Assembly: GCA_002841695.1 (NCBI GenBank)
Contig: PHAN01000014.1
Span: forward strand, 1-43,396
Direction: 5' to 3'
Length of the DNA stretch: 43,396 nucleotides
DNA from: Elusimicrobia bacterium HGW-Elusimicrobia-1
GTDB lineage: Bacteria; Elusimicrobiota; Endomicrobiia; PHAN01
The notes below the pieces were generated by a model. That model was given only the letters and a program-made list of their open reading frames with translations, did not search any database and was not told the DNA's origin. Positions 7,975 through 19,665 of this stretch are shown here, one piece after another. The translations under genes were made by a program, and so were the position numbers. How positions within the stretch are numbered: the first letter of the stretch is position 1; each line of letters opens with the position of its first letter.

Positions 7975-10590
7975 TTATTTCGTGATTTCCGCGAGGTATT
8001 CTTCGACGGAAGCTATGCCTTTTTTGATTCCCGCGACGTTTTTGCCGCCTCCGCGCGCGAAGGTCGGCTTGCCTCCGCCGCCGGCCGCCGAGGCCGCCGA
8101 GGCGAATCTTTTGGCGACGGCTGTCGCCGCCATGCGCGGGTCGTCGGCCGCCGAAGGAGACACCGCCACGGCGTAGGCGAAGGATTCGCCTCGCGCGGCC
8201 GCGGCGAGGGCCACGCCCTCGCCGCCGAGCGCTTTCAAAAGCTCGGCGGCGGCCGGCCCGGCCGCTGCGGCGTCGCGGTCTTCAAGAACGCAGAAAGCCA
8301 ACCTAACTCCGCCGAAGGCCTTCGCGCGCGAAGCGGCCGCGGCTATTTCCGCGGCGACGGCTCCCGCCGCCTCGCCCGACAGACGTTTTTCGAGTTCCCT
8401 GGCGTGCTCGAAGAGCTTAGCCGCGCGCAAAGCGACATCGGCGCGGGAGGCCTTCAATATACCGGCTATTTCATCCAGCAATTTCTGAGAGTCGCGCACG
8501 TAATCCTCGGCGTACTTTCCGCAGACAGCGGTTATCCTTCGCAGACCGCTGCCGACGGACGACTCCGAAATTATCTTAAAAAATCCGATTTCCCCCGTCG
8601 AACCTACGTGAGTTCCGCCGCAAAGTTCAAGCGAATGTTCGGCGCCGACCTCCACCATCCTGACTTTATTGCCATACTTCTCGCCGAAAAGCGCCATAGC
8701 CCCTTTTTTTCTTGCCGCATCCAGATCGTCGACGGTGGTACGCACGACGAAATCGGCGCGGACGGCTTCGTTGACTTTTCGCTCTATCTCGTCAAGTTGT
8801 TCTTTGGCGGGCGCCGCGGAATGCGCGAAGTCGAACCGCAGATAATCCGGAGCGACCAGCGAACCCGACTGCACAGCTCCCCTGCCAAGCGTCTCGCGCA
8901 ACGCCTTGTGGAGCAAATGCGTCGCGGTGTGATGTCGCGCTATATCTTTTCTGCGGACAGGATCCACCTCGGCCCGCACCTTTTGCCCGACGGAAAGTTC
9001 TCCCTTTGTAACTTTTATGCCGTGAGCCGAAAGACCGTCTACGGCCTTGCGGACATCCGCCACCACGGCTTCGCCGCCGGACCAAATCAAACGTCCGGAA
9101 TCGCCCGACTGACCGCCCGACTCGGCGTAAAAAGGCGTTTCTTTTAGGAATACCTCGCCGGCGTCTCCCGCCGAAATCTTATCGGACGGCCCCGCGGTCG
9201 ACAAAAGCGCGGCAACCGCCGTCTCGCGCGATAGTCCGTCGTAACCCGTAAAAACCGTAGCGCCGATGCGCGTCTTAATCTCCTCATAAACCGTTGTCTT
9301 TACCGCGTCTACGCCTTTCCACGACGCTCTGGCTATTTTCTTTGCCGCGTCCTCGGCCTCGGCGAATTCGCCGTCATCCACGGCTATGCCGCGCTCGGCG
9401 CAGATGTCTCTGGTCATATCGTACGGGAACCCGTAAGTTTCGTACAAATTGAAAGCGTCCTTGCCCGATAATTTTTTGTGCTTCGCGTTTTTAAGCATCT
9501 CTTCAAGAATTGCCAAGCCCGAATCGAGCGTCTCCAGAAATTTTTCTTCCTCTTTTTTCAGAAGCGCCGACACGTTTTCAAGCTGCGCGGCCGTCTCGGG
9601 ATAGGCGGACGACATAATTTCGCAAACCGCCGGAATGATTTCATAGAGAAACGGCTTGTCGCATCCGAGCGACTTGCCCGCTCTTTGCGCCCGGCGTATT
9701 ATCCTTCTTAAAACATAACCGCGGCCGTCGTTCGACGGAGAAATGCCGTCGGCCATAAGAAAAAGCGATGAGCGCGCATGGTCGGCGATTGTTCTGAGCG
9801 CGACGGAATTCTTGTCGAGCGGAACGCCCGTCAGCGAAGCCGCCTTAGCCATCAGCGGCAAAAACAAATCCGTGCCGAACACGTCGTCGGAGCCGGAAAC
9901 CACCATCGCCAGGCGCTCCAAACCCATTCCCGTATCTATATTTTTTTGAGGCAAAGGAGAGAGTTTTCCGTCGGACGAACGGTTGAATTGAGTAAATACA
10001 AGATTCCAGACCTCAAGCCACCGCGCGCAATCGCACCCGGGGTCGCAGCCCTTTTTTCCGCAGCCGTGCGACTCGCCCAAATCGTAGATTATCTCGGAGC
10101 ACGGCCCGCAAGGCCCTGTCGGACCCATATTCCAGAAATTCGTTTCATCTCCGAGCTTGTATATTCTGGACGGATCAATTATCTTTTTCCAGATTTCAAG
10201 CGCTTCGGTGTCGTCCTTGTAAACAGTGACGTATAGCCGCGATTCGCTCAGACGCATTTCTCCGACGAGAAACTCCCAGCTCCACGCTATCGCCTCTTTT
10301 TTGAAATAATCCCCGAAACCGAAATTCCCGAGCATTTCAAAAAAACTCAGATGCCTCGGCGTTTTTCCGATGCGGTCGATATCGGTAGTCCTGAAACATT
10401 TCTGGCTCGACACCGCCCGCTTTAAATCCTTGCGCTTCCCTGCGAAATAATCCTTAAACGGCACCATCCCCGCTGATGTGAACAGCATAGTCGGGTCGCT
10501 CGACGGTATAAGGGCGTCGGAAGGTTTTACGATATGGCCGCGCGATGCGAAAAAATCAATAAACTTTTTTCTTACGTCGGACGATTTCAT
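7975..10590 (-). CDS. alaS: Alanyl-tRNA synthetase
   Basis: The 871-residue product has the full domain order. The class II catalytic domain starts VRKKFIDFFASRGH, with motif 2 CFRTTDIDRIG (about 65-75). The editing domain has zinc ligands HTATH (554-558) and CGGTH (657-661). The C-terminal DHHA1 domain ends in GGGGKPTFARGGG. A cysteine-rich insert (HGCGKKGCDPGCDC, about 175-188) sits in the catalytic domain and may bind zinc. The Ala/Gly-rich C-terminal part makes a high-GC stretch near 8.0-8.4 kb. Its start overlaps the mazG end by 35 nt, which suggests translational coupling. Confidence 0.97.
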   Translation of the reverse strand: MKSSDVRKKFIDFFASRGHIVKPSDALIPSSDPTMLFTSAGMVPFKDYFAGKRKDLKRAVSSQKCFRTTDIDRIGKTPRHLSFFEMLGNFGFGDYFKKEAIAWSWEFLVGEMRLSESRLYVTVYKDDTEALEIWKKIIDPSRIYKLGDETNFWNMGPTGPCGPCSEIIYDLGESHGCGKKGCDPGCDCARWLEVWNLVFTQFNRSSDGKLSPLPQKNIDTGMGLERLAMVVSGSDDVFGTDLFLPLMAKAASLTGVPLDKNSVALRTIADHARSSLFLMADGISPSNDGRGYVLRRIIRRAQRAGKSLGCDKPFLYEIIPAVCEIMSSAYPETAAQLENVSALLKKEEEKFLETLDSGLAILEEMLKNAKHKKLSGKDAFNLYETYGFPYDMTRDICAERGIAVDDGEFAEAEDAAKKIARASWKGVDAVKTTVYEEIKTRIGATVFTGYDGLSRETAVAALLSTAGPSDKISAGDAGEVFLKETPFYAESGGQSGDSGRLIWSGGEAVVADVRKAVDGLSAHGIKVTKGELSVGQKVRAEVDPVRRKDIARHHTATHLLHKALRETLGRGAVQSGSLVAPDYLRFDFAHSAAPAKEQLDEIERKVNEAVRADFVVRTTVDDLDAARKKGAMALFGEKYGNKVRMVEVGAEHSLELCGGTHVGSTGEIGFFKIISESSVGSGLRRITAVCGKYAEDYVRDSQKLLDEIAGILKASRADVALRAAKLFEHARELEKRLSGEAAGAVAAEIAAAASRAKAFGGVRLAFCVLEDRDAAAAGPAAAELLKALGGEGVALAAAARGESFAYAVAVSPSAADDPRMAATAVAKRFASAASAAGGGGKPTFARGGGKNVAGIKKGIASVEEYLAEITK

Positions 10591-10960
10591 TTTTTTCTTT
10601 CCTTTTTATTTCGTTCCAGTTGGCGATAATTTCTCTCACCGAGCCGACCTTGCGGCGGGCGAATACGTGAGGATGTCTCCGCTTCAATTTTGCGATGAGG
10701 CCTTTTATCACATCGTCGATGGTGAACTCGGAACTCTTTTCGGCTATCTGCGCGTGGAACATTACCTGCAGCAATACGTCGCCGAGTTCATCGGCCATTT
10801 TCGACGGATTTCCGGACCCGACCGCCGAAGCGAATTCCGCCGTCTCCTCTCTGAGATATTTCAGGAGCGAACGGTGCGTCTGCTTCCTGTCCCAGGCGCA
10901 GCCCGTCGGAGAATTCAACTTTTGGAAGACCGCGCGGAGACGGTCGAAGTTTTTGGACAT
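10556..10960 (-). CDS. mazG: MazG-type nucleotide pyrophosphohydrolase, single domain
   Basis: The 134-residue product is one MazG domain: CAWDRKQTHRSLLKYLREE, then the metal-binding pairs EETAEF and ELGDVLLQ, ending with a Trp-Asn-Glu helix (NWNEIKRKEK). It hydrolyses NTPs or aberrant dNTPs to monophosphates. It is about half the length of the duplicated E. coli-type enzyme. The lysine/arginine-rich C-terminus overlaps the alaS start, so its last 12 codons share DNA with alaS. A repeat starts 10 nt upstream of its ATG, and no clear ribosome site is visible. Confidence 0.88.
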   Translation of the reverse strand: MSKNFDRLRAVFQKLNSPTGCAWDRKQTHRSLLKYLREETAEFASAVGSGNPSKMADELGDVLLQVMFHAQIAEKSSEFTIDDVIKGLIAKLKRRHPHVFARRKVGSVREIIANWNEIKRKEKNEIVRRKKKVY

Positions 10961-10969
10961 TGGTTAAAA

Positions 10970-11073
10970 TGTCATTGCGAGGAGTTGTAGGGGCGTATAA
11001 TTATACGCCCCTACTTGATGACCGTGTCAATCTCACAATAAGCGAGATTGCTTCGCTACGCTCGCAATGACAG
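10970..11073. repeat. Palindromic intergenic repeat, GTCATTGCGAG type, copy 1
   Basis: The element is bounded by inverted GTCATTGCGAG (left) and CTCGCAATGAC (right). Inside is a perfect palindrome whose arms are GTAGGGGCGTATAA / TTATACGCCCCTAC (about 10988-11015), and a second hairpin around AATCTC...GAGATT. The same ends recur at 19560-19653 and 37007-37196. It separates the purH operon end from mazG. Confidence 0.88.
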
Positions 11074-11102
11074 GCAAAGAATCCCGCTCCTCACAATAAC
11101 GG

Positions 11103-12647
11103 CTAATGTTTGAAATGCCTTACGCCCGTAAAGACCATGGATATGCCGGCCTCGTCGCAGGCGCGGACGGAATCGGCGTCGCGGATGGATCCGCCGGGCT
11201 GAATTATCGAGCTCACGCCGACGGCGGCGGCTTCGCGCGCGATGTCGTCAAACGGCAAAAACGCGTCGGAGGCCAGAACGATTTTTCCGTCGGGCATAGA
11301 CGGTCGCGCGCGCATCTTGGCCAGAGCGGCCCTGAAAGCGTCTATGCGCGAAACGCATCCGGACCCCACGCCCAGCGTCACGGAACCCGACGCCAAAACC
11401 ACGGCGTTCGACTTGGAATATTTGGCGACTGCCTCCGCGAACAAAAGCGATTTTTTCTCGTCGACGGACGGACGTTTTTTGGTAACGACTCTGAAAGCGC
11501 CGCCGCGGACGATGTCGGGTTTCTGCACAAGCGCCCCGCCGAAAATACTTCTGAATTCAAACTTCGCGCCGGCGGCCGCGGGTTTCGACTTTAATATCAA
11601 AAGATTTTTTTTCTTTTTCAGCATCGTCAAAGCGGACGCCGTAAACGACGGCGCTACGACGGAATCTGTAAATACTTTTACAATTTCAGAGGCGGCGGCC
11701 TCGTCTACCCCGCAATTAAAAACCACCGAACCGCCGAAAGAAGAAACAGGGTCGGTGGCGAAAGCATTTATGTAAGCGTCGACGGCTCGCCGCGCGACGG
11801 CGGCGCCGCAGGGATTTGTATGTTTAATGACGACGCACGCCGAGTGCCCGGCCAAATCCCCCGCGACGGCGAGCCCCGCGGCGGCGTCCAGAAGATTATT
11901 AAAGGAAATCTCCTTGCCGCCGAGACGCTCAGGCAGCGGCATCCCGCCCATAGCGGGGCACAGATAGAAAACCGCGGGCTGATGCGGATTTTCCCCGTAG
12001 CGCAGCGCGCCGACGAATTTAAGGGGCAGCGCGATTTTGGAGCGGACAAGGACTCCCGCCCCGTCGCTATCGACGGACAGACGGGATGATATTACGGAAT
12101 CGTAATAGGCCGAGGCGGCGAATGCTCTTGAAGCCAGACGCTTTCTGAAATTTTCGTTATTGCCGCCGGAGGACAAAGCGGTCAGAACATCGTGATAATC
12201 CTCGCTCGACGAAACGGCGATTACCCTCGCATAATTTTTTGCGGCGGCTCGCAGCATCGCAACACCGCCTACGTCTATATGCCCGGCAACGTCTCCGTCT
12301 TTTTTGGCGACGCGGGCGGCCTTTTCCTCGAACGGATAAAAATTGACCGCGACCAGGTCGACGGGCGCTATACCGGCCTTTTTAATTTCCGCAAAGTGCT
12401 TCTTGCCGGAAGCAAGCACTCCGCCGAAAACAGACGGATGAAGCGTCTTTACTCTGCCGTCGAGCATCTCCGGAATGCCCGTTAAGTCCGATACGTCGCG
12501 GACTTTAACGCCCATCTTCGACAAAAAACCGGCCGTGCCCGAAGTCGCTATAATTTCGTAACCCGCCTTGATAAGTCCGCGCGCAAAATCCGCCAGACCC
12601 GTTTTATCGCTGACACTCAAGATGGCTGTTTTTTTTGTTTTCATCAT
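11103..12647 (-). CDS. purH: Bifunctional AICAR formyltransferase / IMP cyclohydrolase
   Basis: The 514-residue product has an N-terminal IMP cyclohydrolase domain of the MGS type (SVSDKTGLADFARGL, then TSGTAGFLSKMG) and a C-terminal formyltransferase domain with RYGENPHQPAVFY and the catalytic IKHTNPCGA motif. It performs the last two steps of purine synthesis, AICAR to FAICAR to IMP. Two adjacent ATGs (12647 and 12644) overlap the recX stop, and either could be used. It is the last gene of the string that starts with ribD. No other purine gene is present nearby. Confidence 0.96.
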   Translation of the reverse strand: MMKTKKTAILSVSDKTGLADFARGLIKAGYEIIATSGTAGFLSKMGVKVRDVSDLTGIPEMLDGRVKTLHPSVFGGVLASGKKHFAEIKKAGIAPVDLVAVNFYPFEEKAARVAKKDGDVAGHIDVGGVAMLRAAAKNYARVIAVSSSEDYHDVLTALSSGGNNENFRKRLASRAFAASAYYDSVISSRLSVDSDGAGVLVRSKIALPLKFVGALRYGENPHQPAVFYLCPAMGGMPLPERLGGKEISFNNLLDAAAGLAVAGDLAGHSACVVIKHTNPCGAAVARRAVDAYINAFATDPVSSFGGSVVFNCGVDEAAASEIVKVFTDSVVAPSFTASALTMLKKKKNLLILKSKPAAAGAKFEFRSIFGGALVQKPDIVRGGAFRVVTKKRPSVDEKKSLLFAEAVAKYSKSNAVVLASGSVTLGVGSGCVSRIDAFRAALAKMRARPSMPDGKIVLASDAFLPFDDIAREAAAVGVSSIIQPGGSIRDADSVRACDEAGISMVFTGVRHFKH

Positions 12648-13144
12648 TCGATTGTTTCCTCCGGAGAAACGCGCAACACGGCTTTAAGAACCGCCGACAC
12701 CGCGTCCCACGAAAATCCGCGCCGCGAAAGCAGCCCCGCGATACGCGCCGCGGCTTTGTCGCGGGAAATATTTTTCGGCAATTTGCGTCCGACAAGCGCC
12801 AGAGCCGCTTTTACTTCATCCGAAGGCGATTGCTTAATTTCGCCGGCCACTTCGGCGGCAAGATCCCGCTCCACGCCTTTTCTGATAAGTTCCAGACGTA
12901 TCAGGCGGGCAGCGCGCCCCGACGCCAGACGGCTTGCCGCATAAGAACGCGCAAACTTTCCGTCGTTCACGTATCCGTATTCCGCGAGTTTGTCCAGCGC
13001 GGCGGCGATCTCGTCGGAAGAATATTTTTTCTTTTGAAGCCGCGCCGCGATGTCCTTTCGCGTGCGGTCGCGCATGGCCAGCAAATTCAGCGCGTAGTCG
13101 AATGCCGCCATACGAGGTTTTGTCTGCGTCGGGCGGCGATTCAT
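12644..13144 (-). CDS. recX: Regulatory protein RecX
   Basis: The 166-residue product shows three-helix RecX repeats, the clearest being FDYALNLLAMRDRTRKDI followed by LAEYGYVNDGKFARSYA (about residues 15-70). RecX binds and restrains RecA filaments. recA is not in the window; here recX sits between a DUF362 ferredoxin gene and purH, with ATGA-type overlaps on both sides. Length and motifs are normal for the family. Confidence 0.85.
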   Translation of the reverse strand: MNRRPTQTKPRMAAFDYALNLLAMRDRTRKDIAARLQKKKYSSDEIAAALDKLAEYGYVNDGKFARSYAASRLASGRAARLIRLELIRKGVERDLAAEVAGEIKQSPSDEVKAALALVGRKLPKNISRDKAAARIAGLLSRRGFSWDAVSAVLKAVLRVSPEETIE

Positions 13145-14187
13145 ACGTTGATAAGTTCGTACCTTCTCGTCCCAAGACCTATGCGCTCGGCATAGTCGAG
13201 CTGCACCGTGTAATCTATGGACGGAAAAATATGTCTGAAAAAATCTCCGCCGAACTCTTTGTTGACGGCTTCGGCGCAGGCAACATCCACGGCCACTGGA
13301 TCGGTGGAGACGGCAAGGCCTATCTCGTCGAAAAACGGCTTATCCTTGGTGGCATAGCAATCGCAGAATTTGGTGACGTAGTTGACAAAATTGATGTAAA
13401 TACATTTTTTGCCGCGAACGGCCCCGAAGGCGTACTCCATCATTTTTTCCTGCACGTCCGAAGCCGCGTCGCTCCACGGAATACTGAAAACTTCCGACGG
13501 ACACGAGAGAATACATTCGCCGCAACCGACGCATTTTGCCGGATCCAGAGTTATAAAGCCGTCGCTCCCGTCGATTTTAAGCGCGGACGAAGGACACCAC
13601 GACAGACACGCTCCGCAGGAAGTGCACGCTTCGCGCGCGACCTTGGGCACCACGGAATTGTGCTGCTTGTATTTCCCCTCGCGGGTGGCGCATCCCATTC
13701 CGGCATTTTTAAGGGCTCCGCCGAAACCGGAAATTTCGTGCCCCTTGAAATGGGAAATAAAAACCAGCGAATCCGCGTAATATACCGCATTGGCCACAGA
13801 TACGGTCTTGAAATGTTTAAGATCGACTTTAACGTCGACGCCGGCGTTGCCGCGAAGTCCGTCGGCGATTAGTACCGGCGCGCCCGCTTCTTCAACGGTA
13901 AAACCGTGTTTCAGAGCCACAAGCGCGTGATCGACGGCGTTCGCCCGGGCGCCGACGTAAATGGTATTGGCGTCGGTCAGAAAAGGTTTTGCGCCCAGCG
14001 CCTTAATTCTCTGCGACACCGTACGCGCGTACTTAGGCCGCACGTAGCCGAGATTTCCTTCTTCGCCGAAATGTATTTTAACAGCGGTCAGATGATTTTC
14101 GGACACGACGGAAGAAAGACCCGCCGCGTCGAGCAGCCGCCCGAGAGAGTGTTGGGATATTTCCCCGCTCCAGAACACTTTGCTCAT
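13141..14187 (-). CDS. DUF362 family protein with two [4Fe-4S] clusters
   Basis: The 348-residue product has a DUF362 core (VKIHFGEEGNLGYVRP, about residues 36-51; HFKGHEISGFGGALKNAGMG, about 146-165). Inserted into it is an 8Fe ferredoxin-like domain with CTSCGACLSWC (about 188-198) and CVGCGECILSC (about 219-229). Such proteins are common in anaerobes, but no reaction is established to my knowledge. Conserved His and acidic residues suggest a redox or metal-binding role. It overlaps recX by 4 nt and follows ligA. Confidence 0.82.
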   Translation of the reverse strand: MSKVFWSGEISQHSLGRLLDAAGLSSVVSENHLTAVKIHFGEEGNLGYVRPKYARTVSQRIKALGAKPFLTDANTIYVGARANAVDHALVALKHGFTVEEAGAPVLIADGLRGNAGVDVKVDLKHFKTVSVANAVYYADSLVFISHFKGHEISGFGGALKNAGMGCATREGKYKQHNSVVPKVAREACTSCGACLSWCPSSALKIDGSDGFITLDPAKCVGCGECILSCPSEVFSIPWSDAASDVQEKMMEYAFGAVRGKKCIYINFVNYVTKFCDCYATKDKPFFDEIGLAVSTDPVAVDVACAEAVNKEFGGDFFRHIFPSIDYTVQLDYAERIGLGTRRYELINV

Positions 14188-14227
14188 AATTTTACGGTAT
14201 CATCCCCGCGACGGTCACGCTCATATT

Positions 14228-16671
<2,444 letters not shown>

Positions 16672-16744
16672 ATTTTAGTGTCCGAAAAAAAAGCGTTGCC
16701 CCCGGGCCCCGTCCGTCGTGAAACGGGTCGGGAAGCATACACAT

Positions 16745-17215
16745 CTATTTTACCAAATTGGCATAAAGGTTCGCCATCTCAATGGCGGTTTCCGCCGCGT
16801 CTTTGCCTTTGTTGCCCGCTTTGGCTCCGGCGCGCTCCACGGCCTGTTCAAGATTGTCGGCCGTTATGACTCCGAAGATAACGGGAACGTCGGCGGACAT
16901 AGAAACCTGGGCTATGCCCTTGGCGGCTTCGGCGGCAACGTAGTCAAAATGCGGCGTATCGCCTCTGATAACACATCCCAGACAGATGACCGCGTCGAAC
17001 TTTTTGGAGGCCGCTATTCTTTTTGCCAGCGCGGGTATTTCAAAAGATCCGGGGACTTTCCATACCTCGATGTTTTTCTCGTCGGCTTCGTGTCTTATGA
17101 GAGTGTCGAGAGCGCCCTCGACGAGACGCGCCGTTATGAAATCGTTGAACCTTGACGCCACCACGGCGAATTTTTTATTTCTCGCCGTCAAATTTCCCTG
17201 ATGAACCGTTGTCAT
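16745..17215 (-). CDS. ribH: 6,7-dimethyl-8-ribityllumazine synthase
   Basis: The 156-residue product has SRFN (about residues 21-24), PGSFEIP (about 54-60) and the active-site region [13 protein letters not shown] (about 81-93), which includes the catalytic His. It condenses the ribD product with dihydroxybutanone phosphate. It is the last riboflavin gene of the operon and is separated from ribBA by a small membrane-protein gene. Confidence 0.96.
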   Translation of the reverse strand: MTTVHQGNLTARNKKFAVVASRFNDFITARLVEGALDTLIRHEADEKNIEVWKVPGSFEIPALAKRIAASKKFDAVICLGCVIRGDTPHFDYVAAEAAKGIAQVSMSADVPVIFGVITADNLEQAVERAGAKAGNKGKDAAETAIEMANLYANLVK

Positions 17216-17260
17216 AACTCCTCCTGTTTTATGCGGCGCGCGCTTTAAGCGGCGGCCGTT

Positions 17261-17692
17261 TCACTTGTAAACTTCGTAAAATCTCGCCTTCAAAATAAAA
17301 ATCCTGTATAACAGAAAATATCCCAGCGGTTTATTCGGATACTTGCGTATTTTATAAATCGCGTCCATAAACAAATGCGCCGCGAAACCCGCGAACGCGC
17401 CGCCCAGCACGGCGCTCCGCGTAAAATATGCCGCCGCAAGAAGCGCCGCCGCCAACTCGTAGGAATGAAGCAGAAGATACGCGGTGCTTAAAAGATGATT
17501 CTCGCATTTGTAAAACAAATCTTTGACGTCAAAACTGATTCTGCGGGACGTGAAAAAATAATCCAGGAGATGGTCGATGTCGACGAAAACGCCGGCCGCG
17601 AAAGCCGCGGCGGCGGCGCGCAGGGGAAACCCCGATGCCACAATCGCCGTCGAGATTGCCGCCGACACAACCACGTGTCTTGAAACTTTCAC
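17261..17692 (-). CDS. Small membrane protein, metal-dependent hydrolase-like (YdjM/DUF457 type)
   Basis: The 143-residue product has several hydrophobic helices and the pattern [10 protein letters not shown] (about residues 38-47) plus [10 protein letters not shown] (about 106-115). Paired D/H motifs in membrane segments are the hallmark of the YdjM-like membrane metal-dependent hydrolases. The start is GTG 17692, which overlaps the ribBA stop (GTGA) and implies coupling to ribBA. No role in riboflavin synthesis is known, so it may just be carried in the operon. Assignment rests on motifs only. Confidence 0.6.
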   Translation of the reverse strand: MKVSRHVVVSAAISTAIVASGFPLRAAAAAFAAGVFVDIDHLLDYFFTSRRISFDVKDLFYKCENHLLSTAYLLLHSYELAAALLAAAYFTRSAVLGGAFAGFAAHLFMDAIYKIRKYPNKPLGYFLLYRIFILKARFYEVYK

Positions 17693-18933
17693 CGGAGACC
17701 TCCGGAGCGAACGCCTAACTTATGTCCCATTCGTCTCGCTTTGGTATCGAGATATTTTTTTGCCATCGGCGATTTAGCCGGTGTGACGAGAGGAACTCTG
17801 GCCGAGACCTTGAGCCCATACCCTTCGAGTCCCACAATTTTTCTGGGGTTATTGGTCAGAAGACGCACACTGCTCAACCCCAGATCCGAGAGTATCTGGG
17901 CTCCGATGCCGTAGTCCCTGAGGTCGGGCTCGAACCCCAAGGCAATGTTGGCGTCGACGGTATCGAGACCTTTTTTCTCCTGCAGATGGTACGCCATTAT
18001 TTTATTTTTCAGGCCGATGCCCCTGCCCTCCTGATGCATATACAACACGACACCGGAACCCTCTTTGTCTATGGCCTCGAGAGCGTGCTCAAGCTGGTCG
18101 CCGCAATCGCAGCGGAGCGAGTGAAAAATGTCTCCGGTCACGCACGAAGAATGGACACGCACCAGAATATTTTTGCCTCCGGATATATCGCCTTTTACCA
18201 GCGCTATGTGATGTTCTTTAAGCACTGTATCCTCGTAAAGATGCAGTTTGAAGTCGCCGTATCTGGTGGGCAGCTTGACCGCTATGAGTTTACTGACGAG
18301 CTTTTCGGTGCGGCGGCGGTATTCTATGAGGTCGGCGATGGTTATTATTTTAAGACCGTGGCGGCGGGCAAAACCGAATAACTGCTTCATACGCGCCATT
18401 GTTCCGTCGTCGTTCATTATTTCGCAAATGACACCGGCGGGATACAGCCCCGCCATACGCGCCAGATCGACAGCCGCCTCAGTGTGGCCGGCCCGCACAA
18501 GCACGCCACCTTCGCGATATTTAAGAGGGAATATATGCCCGGGTTTCACTAAATCCGACGGACGGGTTTTTTCCGATATGAGAACGCGGACGCTTTCCGC
18601 CCTGTCGTGAGCCGATATTCCCGTGGACACGCCTTTGCGCGCGTCGACGGAAACCGTAAACGCGGCGTCTCTTAATTCACCGGGATTTTCGACCATCGGG
18701 TCGAGTTTTAATTGCGACAGACGCGGCGAGAGCATGGGCACGCAGATGAGACCGCGGCCGTATTTGGCCATAAAATTTATGGCCGACGGCGTCGCGCGCG
18801 ATGCCGCGCAAACGAGATCGCCCTCGTTCTCCCTCGACGGGTCGTCGACTACGATGATAAGGCGCCCTTTTCTGATTTCGCCGAGCGCCTCGGGTATGGA
18901 CGCGAATTTATTTTTGTTTTTAGAAGCCGGCAT
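17689..18933 (-). CDS. ribBA: Bifunctional DHBP synthase / GTP cyclohydrolase II
   Basis: The 414-residue product fuses two enzymes. The N-terminal half (about 1-205) is 3,4-dihydroxy-2-butanone-4-phosphate synthase, with the acidic loop [12 protein letters not shown] and the pattern [21 protein letters not shown]. The C-terminal half is GTP cyclohydrolase II, with the zinc cysteines in [20 protein letters not shown] and [11 protein letters not shown]. Together they open both branches of riboflavin synthesis. It overlaps the ribE end by 14 nt. Confidence 0.96.
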   Translation of the reverse strand: MPASKNKNKFASIPEALGEIRKGRLIIVVDDPSRENEGDLVCAASRATPSAINFMAKYGRGLICVPMLSPRLSQLKLDPMVENPGELRDAAFTVSVDARKGVSTGISAHDRAESVRVLISEKTRPSDLVKPGHIFPLKYREGGVLVRAGHTEAAVDLARMAGLYPAGVICEIMNDDGTMARMKQLFGFARRHGLKIITIADLIEYRRRTEKLVSKLIAVKLPTRYGDFKLHLYEDTVLKEHHIALVKGDISGGKNILVRVHSSCVTGDIFHSLRCDCGDQLEHALEAIDKEGSGVVLYMHQEGRGIGLKNKIMAYHLQEKKGLDTVDANIALGFEPDLRDYGIGAQILSDLGLSSVRLLTNNPRKIVGLEGYGLKVSARVPLVTPAKSPMAKKYLDTKARRMGHKLGVRSGGLR

Positions 18934-19543
18934 TTTTCAATTTCTCCCTTGTAAGTTTTTGAGACGAAGGCGCGGCGTATTTGGCGGCGTATTTATCCAA
19001 ATATTTTGCGGTGATGTCGTATTCTATATTGACGCTCATCCCCGCGCGCAGATTTTTGAAAGTAGTCATTTCCAGCGTATGCGGCACGATGGCCGCAGTG
19101 AACCGGCGGCGTTTGCCGTCGAGCGAAGCGACGGTCAAACTGACTCCGTTGACGGCCACCGACCCCTTCTCGACTATGTATTCCACGGGCGCCCCGAAAG
19201 TCGCCAAAAGCGAATTGCCTTCGCGCCGCAAGAATGCGACCCTGCCGATATTGTCGACGTGGCCCTGCACAATGTGGCCGCCCAGACGTCCGTCGGGACG
19301 CGCCGCGCGCTCGATGTTCACCCGCGCTCCGGCGCGCAATTCGCCCAGCGTAGTGCGGCTGAGCGTTTCCGGCGACACGTCGAAAGCGACCGCTCCTCCG
19401 GCGACGGACGTCGCCGTAAGGCACACGCCGTCGACGGCGACGCTGTCTCCGTCGGCGATGCCGTCGAGCCGCGTGACGACGGCAAGACGTCGGAGCGAAG
19501 CGGATTTTATAGTTCCGATATCCTCGATTATTCCCGTAAACAT
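18920..19543 (-). CDS. ribE: Riboflavin synthase, alpha chain
   Basis: The 207-residue product begins [10 protein letters not shown] and has two lumazine-binding repeats. The first includes [10 protein letters not shown] and the second [20 protein letters not shown] links them. It dismutates two lumazines to riboflavin. Length is typical. The upstream gap is a palindromic repeat that separates it from the nuclease-like gene. Its 3' end overlaps ribBA by 14 nt. Confidence 0.96.
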   Translation of the reverse strand: MFTGIIEDIGTIKSASLRRLAVVTRLDGIADGDSVAVDGVCLTATSVAGGAVAFDVSPETLSRTTLGELRAGARVNIERAARPDGRLGGHIVQGHVDNIGRVAFLRREGNSLLATFGAPVEYIVEKGSVAVNGVSLTVASLDGKRRRFTAAIVPHTLEMTTFKNLRAGMSVNIEYDITAKYLDKYAAKYAAPSSQKLTREKLKNAGF

Positions 19544-19559
19544 TTTATTTTATTCGCTT

Positions 19560-19653
19560 GTCATTGCGAGGAGTCCCCCCTCAGGGGGAGGACGAAGCAA
19601 TCTCGCGAAAGACAGATTGCTTCGTCCCCGAGAAATCGGGGACTCGCAATGAC
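19560..19653. repeat. Palindromic intergenic repeat, GTCATTGCGAG type, copy 2
   Basis: The ends GTCATTGCGAG and CTCGCAATGAC match copy 1. Inside are further hairpins: CCCCCCTCAGGGGG, GACGAAGCAATCT paired with AGATTGCTTCGTC, and CCCCGAGAAATCGGGG. It sits inside the riboflavin operon between the nuclease-like gene and ribE, so it must be transcribed. Confidence 0.88.
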
Positions 19654-19665
19654 AGCGTTTGAAAA

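Noticed and set aside
7465-9147. A 560-codon open frame on the + strand
   Set aside because: It lies antisense to recN and alaS, both with full domain sets. Its translation is Arg/Gly-rich low complexity, as expected for the complement of GC-rich coding sequence.
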